Shown: positions 19,851 through 30,691, counted from the stretch's first letter. The stretch: DNA of 51,301 bases from Verrucomicrobiota bacterium (GCA_016871715.1 VHCO01000025.1:1-51301), one strand, 5' to 3'. Translations and numbers: made by a program. The notes: generated by a model not told the origin, from the letters alone.

Positions 19851-22082
19851 TCAGCCAGACTCCCGCAACTCGCCTCGATCCCGCAAGAAAACGGCCGATC
19901 CGGCCGGCAACCGCACCGCCCCCGCGCTCACCTCGATCGGTTGGGCCGAGGCCAGCAGAACCTCGCGCGAGCCTGCCCGCAAGGGGATTGCTTGCGGCGC
20001 CGGCGCCAGGTTACAGGCGAGACTGATCGGGCCCCGCTCCAACACCAACCACCGCGCCGCTTCGTCGTAGCGCACCGCGACACGGTCCAGGCAACCATCG
20101 CTCAACGCCGGCTCGCGTCGCCGGAGGTGGATGAGGCGGCGATGCCATTCGAGCAGTTCGGCGTGCGGGCTACGCTCGAGCTCGGCCCAATCGAGCTTCG
20201 AGCGCAAGAAGGTCTCGCGCGCTTGGGGGTCAGGCACCTCGTCCGGTTTCCAGCCGAAGGCGGCAAACTCGCGGCGGCGACCCTCGCGGACGGCCTGGGC
20301 CAACTCGGGTTCGGGGTGATCGGTGAAATACTGAAAGGGTGTCGTGGCACCCCATTCCTCGCCCTGGAAGAGCATCGGGACAAAGGGCGAGCCGAAGACC
20401 AACGCGGCGGCGACCTTCAGGCGGCCGGGCGACAGGAGGTGGCTGAGGCGATCGCCCTGGGCCCGATTGCCGATCTGGTCATGGTTCTGCGCATAACCCA
20501 GGAAGCGATGGCCGCTCAAACCGGTCGGCGCGCGGCCGTGTCGGCGGCGGCGATGGGCGGAGAAGCCGCCGTCGTAGACATAGGCTTGGCGCAACGCCTT
20601 GGCCAGGTCGGCCAGCGAGCCGAAATCCTCGTAGTAGCCTCGCCGCTCGCCCGTGAGCACAGTGTGCAGCGCGTGGTGGAAGTCGTCGCTCCATTGTGCG
20701 TCGAGGGCGAACCCGCCCCGCTCACGCGACCAGAGCAGCCGCGGATCGTTCAAGTCGCTCTCGGGAATGAGGACCAAGTGCCGGCCAGTGGCGGCCTCGA
20801 GTTGCTCGACCTCGATCGCGAGCTGCTCGAGGAAGGGTTGCGCCGAGGTGTCCAGGATGGCGTGCACAGCATCGAGCCGGAGGCCGTCCAAGTGGTAATC
20901 GCGTAGCCACATCAGGGCGTTGTCGCAGAAGAACCGCCGCACCTCGTCGCTGTGCGGGCCGTCGAAATTCACCGCCTCACCCCAGGGCGTGGCGTAGCGC
21001 GGGTTGAAGTAGGGGGCGAACTTGCCGAGGTAGTTGCCTGCGGGGCCGAGGTGGTTGTAGACCACGTCCAGCAACACGGCCAAACCTCGGCCATGACAGG
21101 CGTTGACCAACTGCTTGAGCCCGTCGGGCCCGCCGTACGCCTGGTGCGGGGCGAACAGGGCCACGCCGTCATAGCCCCAGCCGTGGTCGCCAGAAAACGC
21201 GTTCACCGGCATGAGCTCGACGTGCGTCACGCCCAAGCGCACCAGATGATCCAACCGCTCGATCGCCGCCTCACACGTGCCCGCCGCGGTAAACGTCCCC
21301 AAGTGCAGTTCGTAAATGACCGCGCCCGACAAGGGCGGCGCCTGGAAACCCGCGTCCGTCCAGCCAAACCCAGTGTGGTCAACGCGCCGCGAGAGCCCGT
21401 GCACCCCCGCCGGCTGCCACGGCGAGCGCGGGTCGGGCAACGGCCCTTCGCCATCCACAAGGAACCCGTAGTCGGCACTGGCCTTCGCCTCCGCCACCGT
21501 GGCGGACCACCAACCGTCCGCGCCCCGTGCCAATGCGACGGTGCGGCCCTCCAGGTGGAGCTGGACTTGCGTTCGCGCAGGCGCCCAAACCCGCCACGTG
21601 GGGGCGGAGCCAGGGGTCGAGGTCGCTGAGGTCGAGTCGTGAGGATTGGACATGGTTCGCGCTTGGGTTGGTTGGGTTGGGGCGGACGCAGCCGCGGCCC
21701 GCACGTAGTCGAACCGGGGAGCGCACGTCATTTGAAAGGCGACCTCGCCCCGCACGGTCTGCACCCGGCGTGCCAAATTGTGACAGGGCGGCCCATCTTC
21801 GACCGGCATGAAATCGCAGACCTCGGCCATCCCGTCCTCGGACAAGAAGCGGGTTAGCAGAATGTTCGAGTCCGGCAGGTGAATCTGCTTGGTCGGCACC
21901 CGACCCAGCACCGGCGCGATCTGGAACACGCCGCCGCGGACGTGGTCCAGCAGCCCGGCAAAGATGGTCGGCGAATCGAACCGTGGGAAACACATGAAGT
22001 CGATCGCCCCATCCATGCCCACCAAAGCCACCGTGTGCAGGTCGCCAATGACGCCGTGGTTCTCGATCGCCTGGTAATTCAT
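19851..22082 (-). CDS. treZ: GH15-type N-terminal domain fused to malto-oligosyltrehalose trehalohydrolase (TreZ)
   Basis: Residues 1-129 match the N-terminal beta-sandwich of bacterial GH15 glucoamylase/trehalases ([33 protein letters not shown] ... APRFDYVRA). They stop where the linker to the (a/a)6 catalytic barrel should begin. A linker with APTQPTQ leads into a complete TreZ of about 580 residues: [41 protein letters not shown] (Asp404), IPESDLND (Glu441) and [10 protein letters not shown]. TreZ releases trehalose from maltooligosyl-trehalose made by TreY. The start at 22082 is supported by its ATGA overlap with the treY stop. ATG 21653 would give TreZ alone but has no visible ribosome binding site. 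Confidence 0.88.
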   Translation of the reverse strand: MNYQAIENHGVIGDLHTVALVGMDGAIDFMCFPRFDSPTIFAGLLDHVRGGVFQIAPVLGRVPTKQIHLPDSNILLTRFLSEDGMAEVCDFMPVEDGPPCHNLARRVQTVRGEVAFQMTCAPRFDYVRAAAASAPTQPTQARTMSNPHDSTSATSTPGSAPTWRVWAPARTQVQLHLEGRTVALARGADGWWSATVAEAKASADYGFLVDGEGPLPDPRSPWQPAGVHGLSRRVDHTGFGWTDAGFQAPPLSGAVIYELHLGTFTAAGTCEAAIERLDHLVRLGVTHVELMPVNAFSGDHGWGYDGVALFAPHQAYGGPDGLKQLVNACHGRGLAVLLDVVYNHLGPAGNYLGKFAPYFNPRYATPWGEAVNFDGPHSDEVRRFFCDNALMWLRDYHLDGLRLDAVHAILDTSAQPFLEQLAIEVEQLEAATGRHLVLIPESDLNDPRLLWSRERGGFALDAQWSDDFHHALHTVLTGERRGYYEDFGSLADLAKALRQAYVYDGGFSAHRRRRHGRAPTGLSGHRFLGYAQNHDQIGNRAQGDRLSHLLSPGRLKVAAALVFGSPFVPMLFQGEEWGATTPFQYFTDHPEPELAQAVREGRRREFAAFGWKPDEVPDPQARETFLRSKLDWAELERSPHAELLEWHRRLIHLRRREPALSDGCLDRVAVRYDEAARWLVLERGPISLACNLAPAPQAIPLRAGSREVLLASAQPIEVSAGAVRLPAGSAVFLRDRGELRESG

Positions 22083-24679
22083 GCGCGCGCTAGCAAGGCC
22101 ACCGGGAATCGGGCCAGTGCCTCCGCCAATCGTAGAGCTCCCCCGTCCGCCCTCGCCTCAACCGCCACCGTCTCCCCCGTCAAGACGTTCACGTAGGCCC
22201 CCTGCCCACAACCGGCCGGCACTTCGACCTGCGTGTCGCCCCAAACGGCCCCGCCCACCGGCCAAGCCCCAGCCTCGCCCCCCAAGCCGAGGAGCTGACG
22301 CGGCACCACGACCACCGCAACCCGAGCGCCCAAGACCCGGGCAAAGGCCACCACCCGAGCGGCCTGTGGCCCGACCGCCCGCAGCGGCACGTACTCGCCT
22401 CGGGTGAATAGATCCGGATGTCCCTGCCGAAAGCGCAAGACCCGACAGATCAGGTACTGCTTAGCCGCCCCCGCCTCGTCGACCAACCGCCGCAGGTCGG
22501 CCGCGGCAGGAACTGTCCCTGCCGGAAATCGCCGCTCGACATCCGCCAGGGTCGCGCGCCGCAGGGCAAAGTCCACCGGGCGACGGTTGTCCGGATCAAC
22601 CAAGCTCAACTCCCACAGCTCGGTCCCTTGGTAGAGGTCGGGTACGCCGGGAGCCGTCAGTTTCACGAGGGTTTGCGCCAAAGCGTTGAGGCGGCCCGGG
22701 CCCACCAACGGCGCCACGAACCGTTCGAGATCGTCCACAAAAGCCGGATCCCCCAACGCGCCGCTCACAAAGTCCCGCAACGCGGCTTCGTAAGCTGCGT
22801 TGCGGCGGGTCCAATCCGTGTGTTGTTTGGCTTCACAGGCAGCCTTCTCGAGGTAGGCCAGGGCGCGCTCGACCGGCCAGGGCCAAGCCCCCACCGCCGT
22901 CTGGTAGAACAAGTACTCGAGATTGCGATCCGGCCAACCGTGTCGCCGGCGCGGTTCGTTGAGCGCCGACCACCGCCGCACGGCGGCAAACCAAGCCCGC
23001 GGGATCTCCGACAGTAGCCCCAGACGCGCGCGCACGTCTTCGCTGCGCTTGGTGTCGTGCGTCGAGGTGGCCAACATCGCGGTCGGCCAACTCGCTTGCG
23101 CCTGTGCGCAAGCCCGATGAAACGCCGCCGGGTCCACCCCGAAGCGGGCGGGGTCGCCCCCAACATCGTTGAGCGCCACAAACCGGTTGTAGCAGTAGAA
23201 GGTGGTGTCTTCGAGCCCCTTGGCCATCGCCGGCCCGGTGAGTTGCTGGAACCGCAGGCTGAACTCGGTCTCGACGTCGCCCCGCACCTCCCGCCGCAGC
23301 AGCGCCCCCACAAACTCGACCAGCCCAGAATCCAAATCGGGCCGTTGATGCCGCACCGCCGCCAACGCCTGCCCCAAGCAAGCCGCGTCCGCCGCACTCA
23401 CCACGCTGCGCCCGGCCTGCCCGTAGGTGCGATACACCGGAAAAGCTGCCGCCCACTCGACGATCGCCTCGCGCAGCTCGCGCCGGCGGCAGTCGCGGAT
23501 CGGCCAACGATGAGCCGCCAGGTGCAGCAACAGGTGGGTGAGTTGCTCCACCTCCGCCGCCAACAGCTCGCGCAGCACCGCCCGCTTCTTCTCCCGCACC
23601 AGCCCGGCAGGGTCCGTCGGCTCACCCGTAAACTGCGCATAGAACTCTGTAAAGGCCGCCTCCGCCTCCGGGTCAACCCAGAGCCCGGCGACCCAGTTGA
23701 GGAAGTCGTAGCCGGTCGTGCCCGCCACGGGCCAATCCGCGGGTAGCGCCTCGCCTGGCTCGAGGATCTTCTCGACCACCACCCAGGCGCCCGGCGCCGC
23801 GGCGCGCAACCGCTCGAGGTATTCCTGCGGATCCCGCAGGCCATCCGGGTGATCGATGCGCAACCCCTCGATCCAGCCGCGCTGGCACCACTCCAAAATC
23901 CGGCTGTGCGTATCGCTGAAGACTCGGGGATTCTCGACGCGGACCCCCACCAAAGTGGTGATGTTGAAGAAGCGGCGGTAGTTCAGCTCGCTATCGCCCA
24001 ACCGCCAAAAAGCCAGCCGGTAGTGTTGCTTCTGCACCAACGCATCCAGCAAATCCGGGCGCCGATTGACTTCCGCCACGCCGGCCCCGGCCGCCTCGGT
24101 CCCTTCCGGGCCAGTGCCCGCGGCCAGCGGGAACCGGTGGTCAAAGTAGGCGAGCCGCACCGCCCCCCCCTCCTCCACCAGCCGCAACTCGCCGCGCTCC
24201 AGCACCCGCTCGTACCGATCGCCCAAGACCGGCAACAGGACCTTGCCGCGCAAGCGCGGATCCGGCGACTCCCAGTCGATGTCGAAGTAGCCGGCCAAAG
24301 AACTGGCCGAACCGCGCGCCAGCACATCCCACCACCACGCGTTCTCCGGCCCGCCAATCCCCATGTGGTTGGGCACAATGTCGAGCACCAACCCCAGGCC
24401 GTGTTCCCGCAGCGCCCCCACCAACGCCTCGAGATCGGCCTCCGTCCCGAGTTCCGGATTCAACTGGGTGCAGTCGCAGACGTCGTAACCGTGCGTGCTG
24501 CCCGGGCGCGCCTTGAGCAAAGGCGAGGCATAGAGATGACTCACCCCGAGTGCCGCTAAATATGGCACCAGCTCGAGTCCATCCCGCAGCTTAAACCCGG
24601 CGTGGAACTGCAGCCGGTAAGTCGCACGCGGAACCTTCACTGCCGCAGGCCCGGTTCCGATGGGTTCAACAGACTTCAT
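22079..24679 (-). CDS. treY: Malto-oligosyltrehalose synthase (TreY)
   Basis: TreY isomerises the reducing-end alpha-1,4 bond of malto-oligosaccharides to the alpha,alpha-1,1 bond of trehalose. The product (866 aa from ATG 24679; GTG 24700 would add seven) is typical in length. It shows [65 protein letters not shown] (nucleophile Asp), VVEKIL (acid Glu), [14 protein letters not shown] and [11 protein letters not shown]. It overlaps the downstream treZ by four bases. The pair is the TreYZ route from glycogen or maltodextrin to trehalose, and glgB and a GH57 protein lie close by on the same strand. Confidence 0.95.
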   Translation of the reverse strand: MKSVEPIGTGPAAVKVPRATYRLQFHAGFKLRDGLELVPYLAALGVSHLYASPLLKARPGSTHGYDVCDCTQLNPELGTEADLEALVGALREHGLGLVLDIVPNHMGIGGPENAWWWDVLARGSASSLAGYFDIDWESPDPRLRGKVLLPVLGDRYERVLERGELRLVEEGGAVRLAYFDHRFPLAAGTGPEGTEAAGAGVAEVNRRPDLLDALVQKQHYRLAFWRLGDSELNYRRFFNITTLVGVRVENPRVFSDTHSRILEWCQRGWIEGLRIDHPDGLRDPQEYLERLRAAAPGAWVVVEKILEPGEALPADWPVAGTTGYDFLNWVAGLWVDPEAEAAFTEFYAQFTGEPTDPAGLVREKKRAVLRELLAAEVEQLTHLLLHLAAHRWPIRDCRRRELREAIVEWAAAFPVYRTYGQAGRSVVSAADAACLGQALAAVRHQRPDLDSGLVEFVGALLRREVRGDVETEFSLRFQQLTGPAMAKGLEDTTFYCYNRFVALNDVGGDPARFGVDPAAFHRACAQAQASWPTAMLATSTHDTKRSEDVRARLGLLSEIPRAWFAAVRRWSALNEPRRRHGWPDRNLEYLFYQTAVGAWPWPVERALAYLEKAACEAKQHTDWTRRNAAYEAALRDFVSGALGDPAFVDDLERFVAPLVGPGRLNALAQTLVKLTAPGVPDLYQGTELWELSLVDPDNRRPVDFALRRATLADVERRFPAGTVPAAADLRRLVDEAGAAKQYLICRVLRFRQGHPDLFTRGEYVPLRAVGPQAARVVAFARVLGARVAVVVVPRQLLGLGGEAGAWPVGGAVWGDTQVEVPAGCGQGAYVNVLTGETVAVEARADGGALRLAEALARFPVALLARA

Positions 24680-24762
24680 GGGCAAAGACTCTGCCACCAC
24701 TTTGTCTACCGCCGCCGTCGCTAGCCTGCTGATGACTCACTGAGATGGACTACAACTCGGCG

Positions 24763-24842
24763 GTAGGGCGCGCAGTCCTCTGCGCGCCGCGGTTTCCTGT
24801 GTCCACAGTGGTTGACGGCGCGCAGAGGACTGCGCGCCCTGC
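24763..24842. repeat. Inverted pair of REP hairpins (BIME-like element)
   Basis: On the plus strand GTAG (24763-24766) is followed by GGCGCGCAG-TCCT-CTGCGCGCC (24767-24788), a 9-bp stem with a 4-base loop. After a 28-base spacer the same unit recurs inverted at 24817-24838, with foot GCAG on the minus strand (24842-24839). The two 24-base arms 24765-24788 and 24817-24840 are perfect inverted copies. A GTAG-type tetranucleotide 5' of a hairpin is the recognition feature of REP sequences bound by REP-associated transposases, and one such gene lies at 48940. The pair sits between the zinc-ribbon gene and treY and could end or stabilise their transcript. Confidence 0.85.
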
Positions 24843-24886
24843 AATGTGTCGTCTATCCCGACCTCTCATCAGTAAGCTCCCAGCCC

Positions 24887-25891
24887 TTAGCTTCCTTGGC
24901 CGGCCTCCGGCGGCGTCCGATCCGGCGCCTCGGCGTCGCCCGCGCTGGCCGAACTACCCGCGTTGGACGCACTCCCCTCGCCTCCAGCCCCTTCACCTTC
25001 CTTCGTGCCCCGTTCCCTCCCCTGAGCGGGCGGCTTGCCCGTTAAGACATACGACATGCGCGGTTTCAGCGCTCCCCCAGGCCGGGCACGCTGGCCCTTC
25101 GAGGCACCCGGCGTCGCACTCGGGCTGGACGACTCCGCCGCGCTGCCAGCCGCGGAAGATTCCTGGGCCGGCGCAGGCGTGACCGCGACCTCCGGACTCG
25201 ACGGAGGCGCCTTGGGTGTCGCCGCTCCGCTGTCAGGCCGAGCGGGCTCGCCTCGCCGCACCAGTCTTGCCCTGGGCAGTTCCCCTTCTGCCGCTCCCGC
25301 GGCAAGCGCCTTTGGAAGACTGAGCTCCGATTGGCACACCGGACAAACGCAGCGAACCTCCGCCTCCGTAGCCGTCGGTAACGCTATTTGCGGGCCGGCC
25401 GGCGCCGGCTCCACACGCTCGCGCCCCGGCAGGGCCACGGCCGGAACAGCCGCTTTGGGCTTGGACGGCTCCAGACTTGGCGAAGTGGGCTTGGCCAATC
25501 CAGTCGGAGCGGCCTCCTTCTTCGGCAGCGACACGCTCGGGCTGCCCTTATCTTCATCCTTCTTGGGCAGTGCGACGCGTGGGCTTTCCTTGGCCGGAGT
25601 TGCGGGGGCGGGGGCCGCTTTCTTGGCCGGGAGCGCCTGAGACTGCTTCTTGGCGGACGCGCTGTGGGCGGGGCTTGGCGCCGCGACCCCTTTCTGAATT
25701 GGCTGCGTCTTGCTCGGCATGGCCGCGATCAATTCCGCCCGCGGTAAAGGTCCCTTGGTCGGGCCCGGCGCGAGCTTGGGGATTTTGAGTTGGGAGTGGC
25801 ACGTTGGGCACGACATCTTCCGGCCCACGTGGCTCGAGTCGCACTTGATGTGCTGGCCGCAACTGGGACATGCAAACTTGATGTCAGTCAT
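24887..25891 (-). CDS. Zinc-ribbon protein with long disordered linker
   Basis: From ATG 25891 the product is 334 aa. The first 35 residues form a zinc ribbon (FACPSCGQHIKCDSSHVGRKMSCPTCHSQ) like those found on many planctomycete and verrucomicrobial proteins. The rest is Ala/Pro/Ser/Lys-rich and likely disordered, with repeated short KKEAAPT- and VALPKKDE-like units. A second CPVCQSEL half-site lies near residue 185. The C-terminus carries PRMSYVLTGKPPAQ and a Gly/Glu/Ser tail. No catalytic domain is visible. It lies between the GH57 gene and treY on the same strand, about 160 bases from the GH57 stop. In-frame upstream codons to 25999 have poor coding character. Confidence 0.68.
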   Translation of the reverse strand: MTDIKFACPSCGQHIKCDSSHVGRKMSCPTCHSQLKIPKLAPGPTKGPLPRAELIAAMPSKTQPIQKGVAAPSPAHSASAKKQSQALPAKKAAPAPATPAKESPRVALPKKDEDKGSPSVSLPKKEAAPTGLAKPTSPSLEPSKPKAAVPAVALPGRERVEPAPAGPQIALPTATEAEVRCVCPVCQSELSLPKALAAGAAEGELPRARLVRRGEPARPDSGAATPKAPPSSPEVAVTPAPAQESSAAGSAAESSSPSATPGASKGQRARPGGALKPRMSYVLTGKPPAQGRERGTKEGEGAGGEGSASNAGSSASAGDAEAPDRTPPEAGQGS

Positions 25892-26054
25892 GGGAATAAC
25901 AGGGTTGAGGGTTCGCCACATCAAACCAAGACTAAAAGCCAAACGCCGCCTCGACCGACCCGCCAGACGCCGGCAACCCGCCGGGTGGCAACTCCCCACC
26001 CGCGCCCCGCGCGCGTAGTCGCTTCGCCCCGCTTGGCTGGGTGGCCCGTCCCCT

Positions 26055-28535
26055 TCACGTGCCGGAGGGTGCCGGTGGCGACTCCACCGCGCAGTGTGCC
26101 TCGACTTGGGGACTGGCGCAGAAGCCGAGGTTGTCGCCTAACTTGGCGTACTGCGCCAGCCATTCGCGCGCAGTCTCGTCGCCTTGCTCGGCGCGCTGCT
26201 GCACCTCCGGGCGCACGGTGCTCAACATGGTGTAGTAGAGGTTCTGGGGCTTCCACAGGTTCACCTCGAAGGGCATCAACCGCACCAGGCCGGCGGCAGC
26301 CTCGAGTTGTCCCAGGAGGGCCAAGTCCTGCGGGGCCTGCTCGTAGCGACCGCCCAATCGGTCCAAGTGCCCTTTGAGCGCGTAGCCGAGGGTCTCGGCG
26401 TCCAGAGGCGTCTTGTCGCGTTCGCTCTCCTCGAGCAAGGCGCGTACCCGCTCCAGGTCCAATTTGTCGCTTTCGAATTGGCGCCGCAACTCGCTGTTCA
26501 GGACGAACTCCTTGGCGAGCTCGAGCGCCTTGGGCGCCGGCGCGCGCAGATCGGACAGAAACCGCAGCAAGGGCGCATGCCGATCGGTCAGCAGGCGGTA
26601 AGTGCTGTGAATCTCGTCCCGGGTCGACTCCAAGATCCGGTTGAGAACCTTGCGTTGCTCGTCGCGAAAGAGGTTCTTCAGCGAGTAGTTGGATTCGCCA
26701 AAGTGCCGGTCCATCATCCGAATTATCGCGGCAAAATCCGCGCGCTCGAAAGCCTCGCGCATCTCTTGCACCAAGGCCCCGTACGCCTCCGGCCCCTGAT
26801 ACAGGCGCACGCCGCAGTTGAGGTTGTGATCCCCCATGTGCAGCACGCCGTACGTGACCACATCCGAGTTGCGCGTGACGTTGAACGTGACCCTGATCCG
26901 GCCCAGCGCCAACCGCGCGTTGCCCGCGGTGTGCAACTGCCGGTCCTCCTGCGTCACCGTGTACGCATAAATGCGCGCCTCTTCCGGATAGGACTCGAAG
27001 AGCGAACTGACCGCGTAGTGCGCGCCCACCGACTCGCGGTGCATAATGGCGGGCTTAACGAACTTTTCGTAGATGTGCCGCCCATCGCGGTGCTCGCGCA
27101 GGTTGCTCTTGGCTTTGGCCAAAACCTCGAGAAACCCAGGCTCGAAATCCGCCTGTAACAGGTCCGCCGCAATCTGCAAAGCCCGCGCGGCATACTGAAT
27201 GACCTGGACCGACTCGATGCCGCAAATCTCGTCGAAGAACCAGCCGCAACTGGTGTACATCAGCATCGCGTGCCGCTGCAGTTCGAGCAGCCGCAACGCG
27301 CTCACCTGCTCGGCTTCGGTCAACGCCCGCACCGCGTGCCGATCCAGAAATCGGCCCAGGTTCTCGACCGATCGGTCCAGGAGCACCGCAACGTAATCGT
27401 CCCGCGCCGCCCACGGATCGCGCAAAAGCTCCTTCGCCTTCGCCTCATACGCCGGCGCCAATTGGTCGCGTAACCAATCCAGCGCCTCCCGCAAAGGTTG
27501 GCGCCAGTTCTGGTTCCAGCCCGGGCGCCCGCCGGAGTTGCAGCCGCAATGCCGCCGCCACCGATCCACCCCATGCGAACAACTCCAGGCGCTGCCCTGA
27601 TGAATCTGGGCCTCGTGCGTCGGAGGGTGCCCCGCCAGATACTCGCCGTACACCGTCAACCGCGCCATCTGCCGTGTCTCGATGAAGTCCAACGCGTACG
27701 CCATCGCCATCTCGCCATACCGATGGTGGTGCCCGTAGGACTCGCCGTCCGTGGCAATGTGCAAGAGCTGATCCCCGTGGCGCCCGTCGTCGAACCTATC
27801 CATGAGTCGGTGAGCGAATCGCTCGCCGTTGTTGAGCAACCGCTCGAAGGCCACTGCCTGGGACACCGGCGCGTCATAAAAGAACACCGCGATGCTGCGT
27901 CCCGCCGGCAGTTTCACCAGATACGGCAAGGTGGGATCGACGCGGCCACCGTTCACGTCCCGCCAACTGCCGCCCTTGAGCGAGCGAACCCGGCTGGCCT
28001 GAAACGGCGACAGGATCGTGAACTTGATCCCCAGTTGCGCCAGCACATCCAGCGACTCGTTGTCGGCGGCCGTCTCCGGCAACCACATCCCCTCGGGGGC
28101 GCGCCCGAAGCGGTGTTCGAAATCCCGGATCCCCCACAGCACCTGGGTGTACTTGTCGCGCCGATTGGCCAGCGGCATGATCATGTGGTTGTAGCACTGC
28201 GCCAAGGCCGAACCGTGCCCGCCAAAACGTCGGCGGCTGACCCCGTCCGCGTCCACGATCGCCTGGTGAATGTCGGGCCCGTTCTCCTTCATCCAGGAGA
28301 GCAGCGTCGGACCGAAGTTGAAACTGATCCTCGAGTAGTTGCTCACGATCCGCGCAATCCGACCCTCGCCATCCAGAAACCGGGCGTAGGCGTTCGGCGC
28401 GTAGCACTCGGCCGCAATCCGCTCGTTCCAGTCGTGGTACGGAAAGGCCGAGTCCTGCAGCTCGACCGCTTCGAGCCAGGGATTCTCTCGCGGCGGCTGA
28501 TAAAAATGGCCGTGTAAACAGATAAATCGCTGCAT
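26055..28535 (-). CDS. GH57-family glycoside hydrolase with DUF3536 domain
   Basis: The 826-aa product starts MQRFICLHGHFYQPPRENPW, the conserved opening of GH57/DUF3536 proteins, with the His-Gly-His of the (b/a)7 barrel. Further signatures are GFGPTLLSW-like FNFGPTLLSWMK, APEGMWLPETAADN (the Glu-containing conserved region), HIATDGESYGHHHRYGEMAMAYAL, and the DUF3536 segment with WSCSHGVDRWRRHCGC. GH57 enzymes act on alpha-glucans as amylases, 4-alpha-glucanotransferases or branching enzymes. This subfamily is uncharacterised to my knowledge. The gene follows glgB by 18 bases, so glycogen remodelling is the likely setting. Confidence 0.88.
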   Translation of the reverse strand: MQRFICLHGHFYQPPRENPWLEAVELQDSAFPYHDWNERIAAECYAPNAYARFLDGEGRIARIVSNYSRISFNFGPTLLSWMKENGPDIHQAIVDADGVSRRRFGGHGSALAQCYNHMIMPLANRRDKYTQVLWGIRDFEHRFGRAPEGMWLPETAADNESLDVLAQLGIKFTILSPFQASRVRSLKGGSWRDVNGGRVDPTLPYLVKLPAGRSIAVFFYDAPVSQAVAFERLLNNGERFAHRLMDRFDDGRHGDQLLHIATDGESYGHHHRYGEMAMAYALDFIETRQMARLTVYGEYLAGHPPTHEAQIHQGSAWSCSHGVDRWRRHCGCNSGGRPGWNQNWRQPLREALDWLRDQLAPAYEAKAKELLRDPWAARDDYVAVLLDRSVENLGRFLDRHAVRALTEAEQVSALRLLELQRHAMLMYTSCGWFFDEICGIESVQVIQYAARALQIAADLLQADFEPGFLEVLAKAKSNLREHRDGRHIYEKFVKPAIMHRESVGAHYAVSSLFESYPEEARIYAYTVTQEDRQLHTAGNARLALGRIRVTFNVTRNSDVVTYGVLHMGDHNLNCGVRLYQGPEAYGALVQEMREAFERADFAAIIRMMDRHFGESNYSLKNLFRDEQRKVLNRILESTRDEIHSTYRLLTDRHAPLLRFLSDLRAPAPKALELAKEFVLNSELRRQFESDKLDLERVRALLEESERDKTPLDAETLGYALKGHLDRLGGRYEQAPQDLALLGQLEAAAGLVRLMPFEVNLWKPQNLYYTMLSTVRPEVQQRAEQGDETAREWLAQYAKLGDNLGFCASPQVEAHCAVESPPAPSGT

Positions 28536-28553
28536 GAACGGGCCTCGTCGTCG

Positions 28554-30509
28554 CTAAGGTGTGCGCTTCAAAAATACCGCCCCCAACGGCGGTAACGTCA
28601 TCGTGAGGGAATGCGACTTGCGGTGCCAGCCAAAAGGCGCCGCTTCGAGCCCGCCCAGGTTCCCCTGCCCGCTGCCCCCGTATTCGACCGCGTCGCTGTT
28701 GAGCAATTCCTGCCAAAACCCACCACCCGCCACTCCCACCTTGTAGTTGTACCGCGGCACCGGCGTGAAGTTCAGCGCCACCAAAATCACCTCGCCGCTC
28801 GTCGGGCTGCGGCGCAACCAACTCAGCGTGCTCTGCTCCGCGTCGTCGCAGTTCACCCACTCGAAACCCTCGGGGTTCGCGTCGGTCTGGTGAAAGGCCG
28901 GCTCCCGCTGATAGAACCAGTTCAACTCCCCCACCCAACGCTGCAACTGGCCATGCAGATTCCCCTCTTGAACCAGGTGCCAATCCAAGCTCCCCTCGTG
29001 GTACCACTCGTTCCACTGCCCAAACTCCCCTCCCATAAACAGCAGCTTCTTGCCCGGCTGCGCGTACATCGTCGCCAACAACAACCGCAAGTTGGCGAAC
29101 CGCTGCCATTCGTCGCCCGGCATCCGCCCCATGAGCGAGCCCTTCCCGTGCACCACCTCGTCATGGGAAAGCGGCAACACGAAATTCTCCGCGAAAGCGT
29201 ACATGCCGCGGAAAGTCAACTGGTGGTGGTGATACTTCCGGTGAATCGGGTCGTTACCAAAGTACTTGAGGGTGTCGTGCATCCAGCCCATGTCCCACTT
29301 GTAGCCAAAACCCAATCCCCCCAGGTAGTTCGGCCGCGACACCATCGGCCACGCCGTCGACTCCTCCGCCACCGTCTGCGTGTCCGGAAACCGCCGGTAC
29401 ACCTCCTCGTTGAACCGCCGCAGAAAATCGATCGCCTCGAGGTTCTCCCGGCCCCCGTGCCGGTTCGGAACCCACTCCCCCTCCTTCCGTGAGTAGTCCA
29501 AGTAGAGCATCGACGCCACCGCGTCCACCCGCAGCCCGTCCACGTGGTACTTGTCCAGCCACAAAAAGGCGCTGCTGATCAGAAACGCCCGCACCTCGTG
29601 CCGGTCGTAGTTGAAGATGTAGCTGTTCCAGTCCCGCTGCAGCCCCTTCCGCAAGTCCGCATGCTCGAAGAGGTGTGTCCCGTCAAAATACGCCAACCCG
29701 TGCTCGTCCGTCGGGAAGTGGGACGGCACCCAGTCCAAAATCACCCCCACATCGTGCTGGTGCAGGCAATCGATCAAATACATCAAGTCCTGCGGCGACC
29801 CGTACCGGCTCGTGGGCGCAAAATACCCCGTGGTCTGGTACCCCCACGAACCGTAAAACGGATGCTCCATCACCGGCAGCAGCTCGACATGGGTAAACCC
29901 TAGCCGGCGCGCATACGCCGCCAACTTCGGCGCAAGCTCACGGTACGTCAGCCACCGGTCCTCCTCCTCAGGCAGCCGCATCCACGACCCCAAATGCACC
30001 TCGTATACCGACATCGGCTTGTCCAATTTCGCCCGCTCCCGCCGCCCTTCCATCCAGACCTGGTCCGACCAGCCATAGCTCAAGTCCCATACCACCGACG
30101 CCGTCTTCGGCGGCGTCTCGTGGCGCAAACCAAACGGGTCCGCCTTGTCCACCCGGTACCCGTTGAGCCGCGACACAATGTGGAACTTGTAGGTCGCCCC
30201 CGCGCGAACTCCCGGAATGAACCCCTCCCATATGCCCGAGCCGCCCCGCGCCTCGAGCTCGTGCCGAGACTTGTTCCAGCCATTGAAATCCCCCATCACG
30301 AACACCTCCGCCGCGTTCGGCGCCCAAACCGCAAAATGCGTGCCCGCGCGCCCCTCGTGCTGGCCCGGGTGCGCCCCGAGTTTCTCGTAAAGGTGAAAGT
30401 GCGTGCCCTCGTTGAACCAGTGCACATCGTCATCGGTCAACAACGACACACCCGGCCGGACGTTGCCTACCGCCCCGTAGGTCTCAGCTTTAGCTTGCTT
30501 CTCACTCAT
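28554..30509 (-). CDS. glgB: 1,4-alpha-glucan branching enzyme (GlgB, GH13)
   Basis: From ATG 30509 the product is 651 aa. An N-terminal CBM48 domain (HFAVWAPNAAEVFVMGDFNGWN) precedes the GH13 barrel. The barrel carries YEVHLGSWMR, HVELLPVMEHPFYGSWGYQTTGYFAPTSRYG, VILDWVPSHFPTDEHGL, DGLRVDAVASMLYLDY (nucleophile Asp), TVAEESTAWP (acid Glu) and LPLSHDEVVHGKGSL. This is the full branching-enzyme set. It makes alpha-1,6 branches in glycogen. It heads the minus-strand glucan block (GH57 next, then zinc ribbon, treY, treZ). An open extension to 30725 overlaps the divergent gene start region and looks non-coding. Confidence 0.96.
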   Translation of the reverse strand: MSEKQAKAETYGAVGNVRPGVSLLTDDDVHWFNEGTHFHLYEKLGAHPGQHEGRAGTHFAVWAPNAAEVFVMGDFNGWNKSRHELEARGGSGIWEGFIPGVRAGATYKFHIVSRLNGYRVDKADPFGLRHETPPKTASVVWDLSYGWSDQVWMEGRRERAKLDKPMSVYEVHLGSWMRLPEEEDRWLTYRELAPKLAAYARRLGFTHVELLPVMEHPFYGSWGYQTTGYFAPTSRYGSPQDLMYLIDCLHQHDVGVILDWVPSHFPTDEHGLAYFDGTHLFEHADLRKGLQRDWNSYIFNYDRHEVRAFLISSAFLWLDKYHVDGLRVDAVASMLYLDYSRKEGEWVPNRHGGRENLEAIDFLRRFNEEVYRRFPDTQTVAEESTAWPMVSRPNYLGGLGFGYKWDMGWMHDTLKYFGNDPIHRKYHHHQLTFRGMYAFAENFVLPLSHDEVVHGKGSLMGRMPGDEWQRFANLRLLLATMYAQPGKKLLFMGGEFGQWNEWYHEGSLDWHLVQEGNLHGQLQRWVGELNWFYQREPAFHQTDANPEGFEWVNCDDAEQSTLSWLRRSPTSGEVILVALNFTPVPRYNYKVGVAGGGFWQELLNSDAVEYGGSGQGNLGGLEAAPFGWHRKSHSLTMTLPPLGAVFLKRTP

Positions 30510-30691
30510 GATTGATCGACCCCTATGATGCGGCCAGTCGGCCCCCAACGCAAGTCGCGCCTCCCCAGCGACCTCACACGACCGCGCACAAGGCTTGTCG
30601 AACGCCCCCACCCAACCGTATGCTGACGGCGGATGCGGGCCAATCACCGTCACCATCACCCGGACCCAGAGCCCCCGCCGGTGGCCAACCG

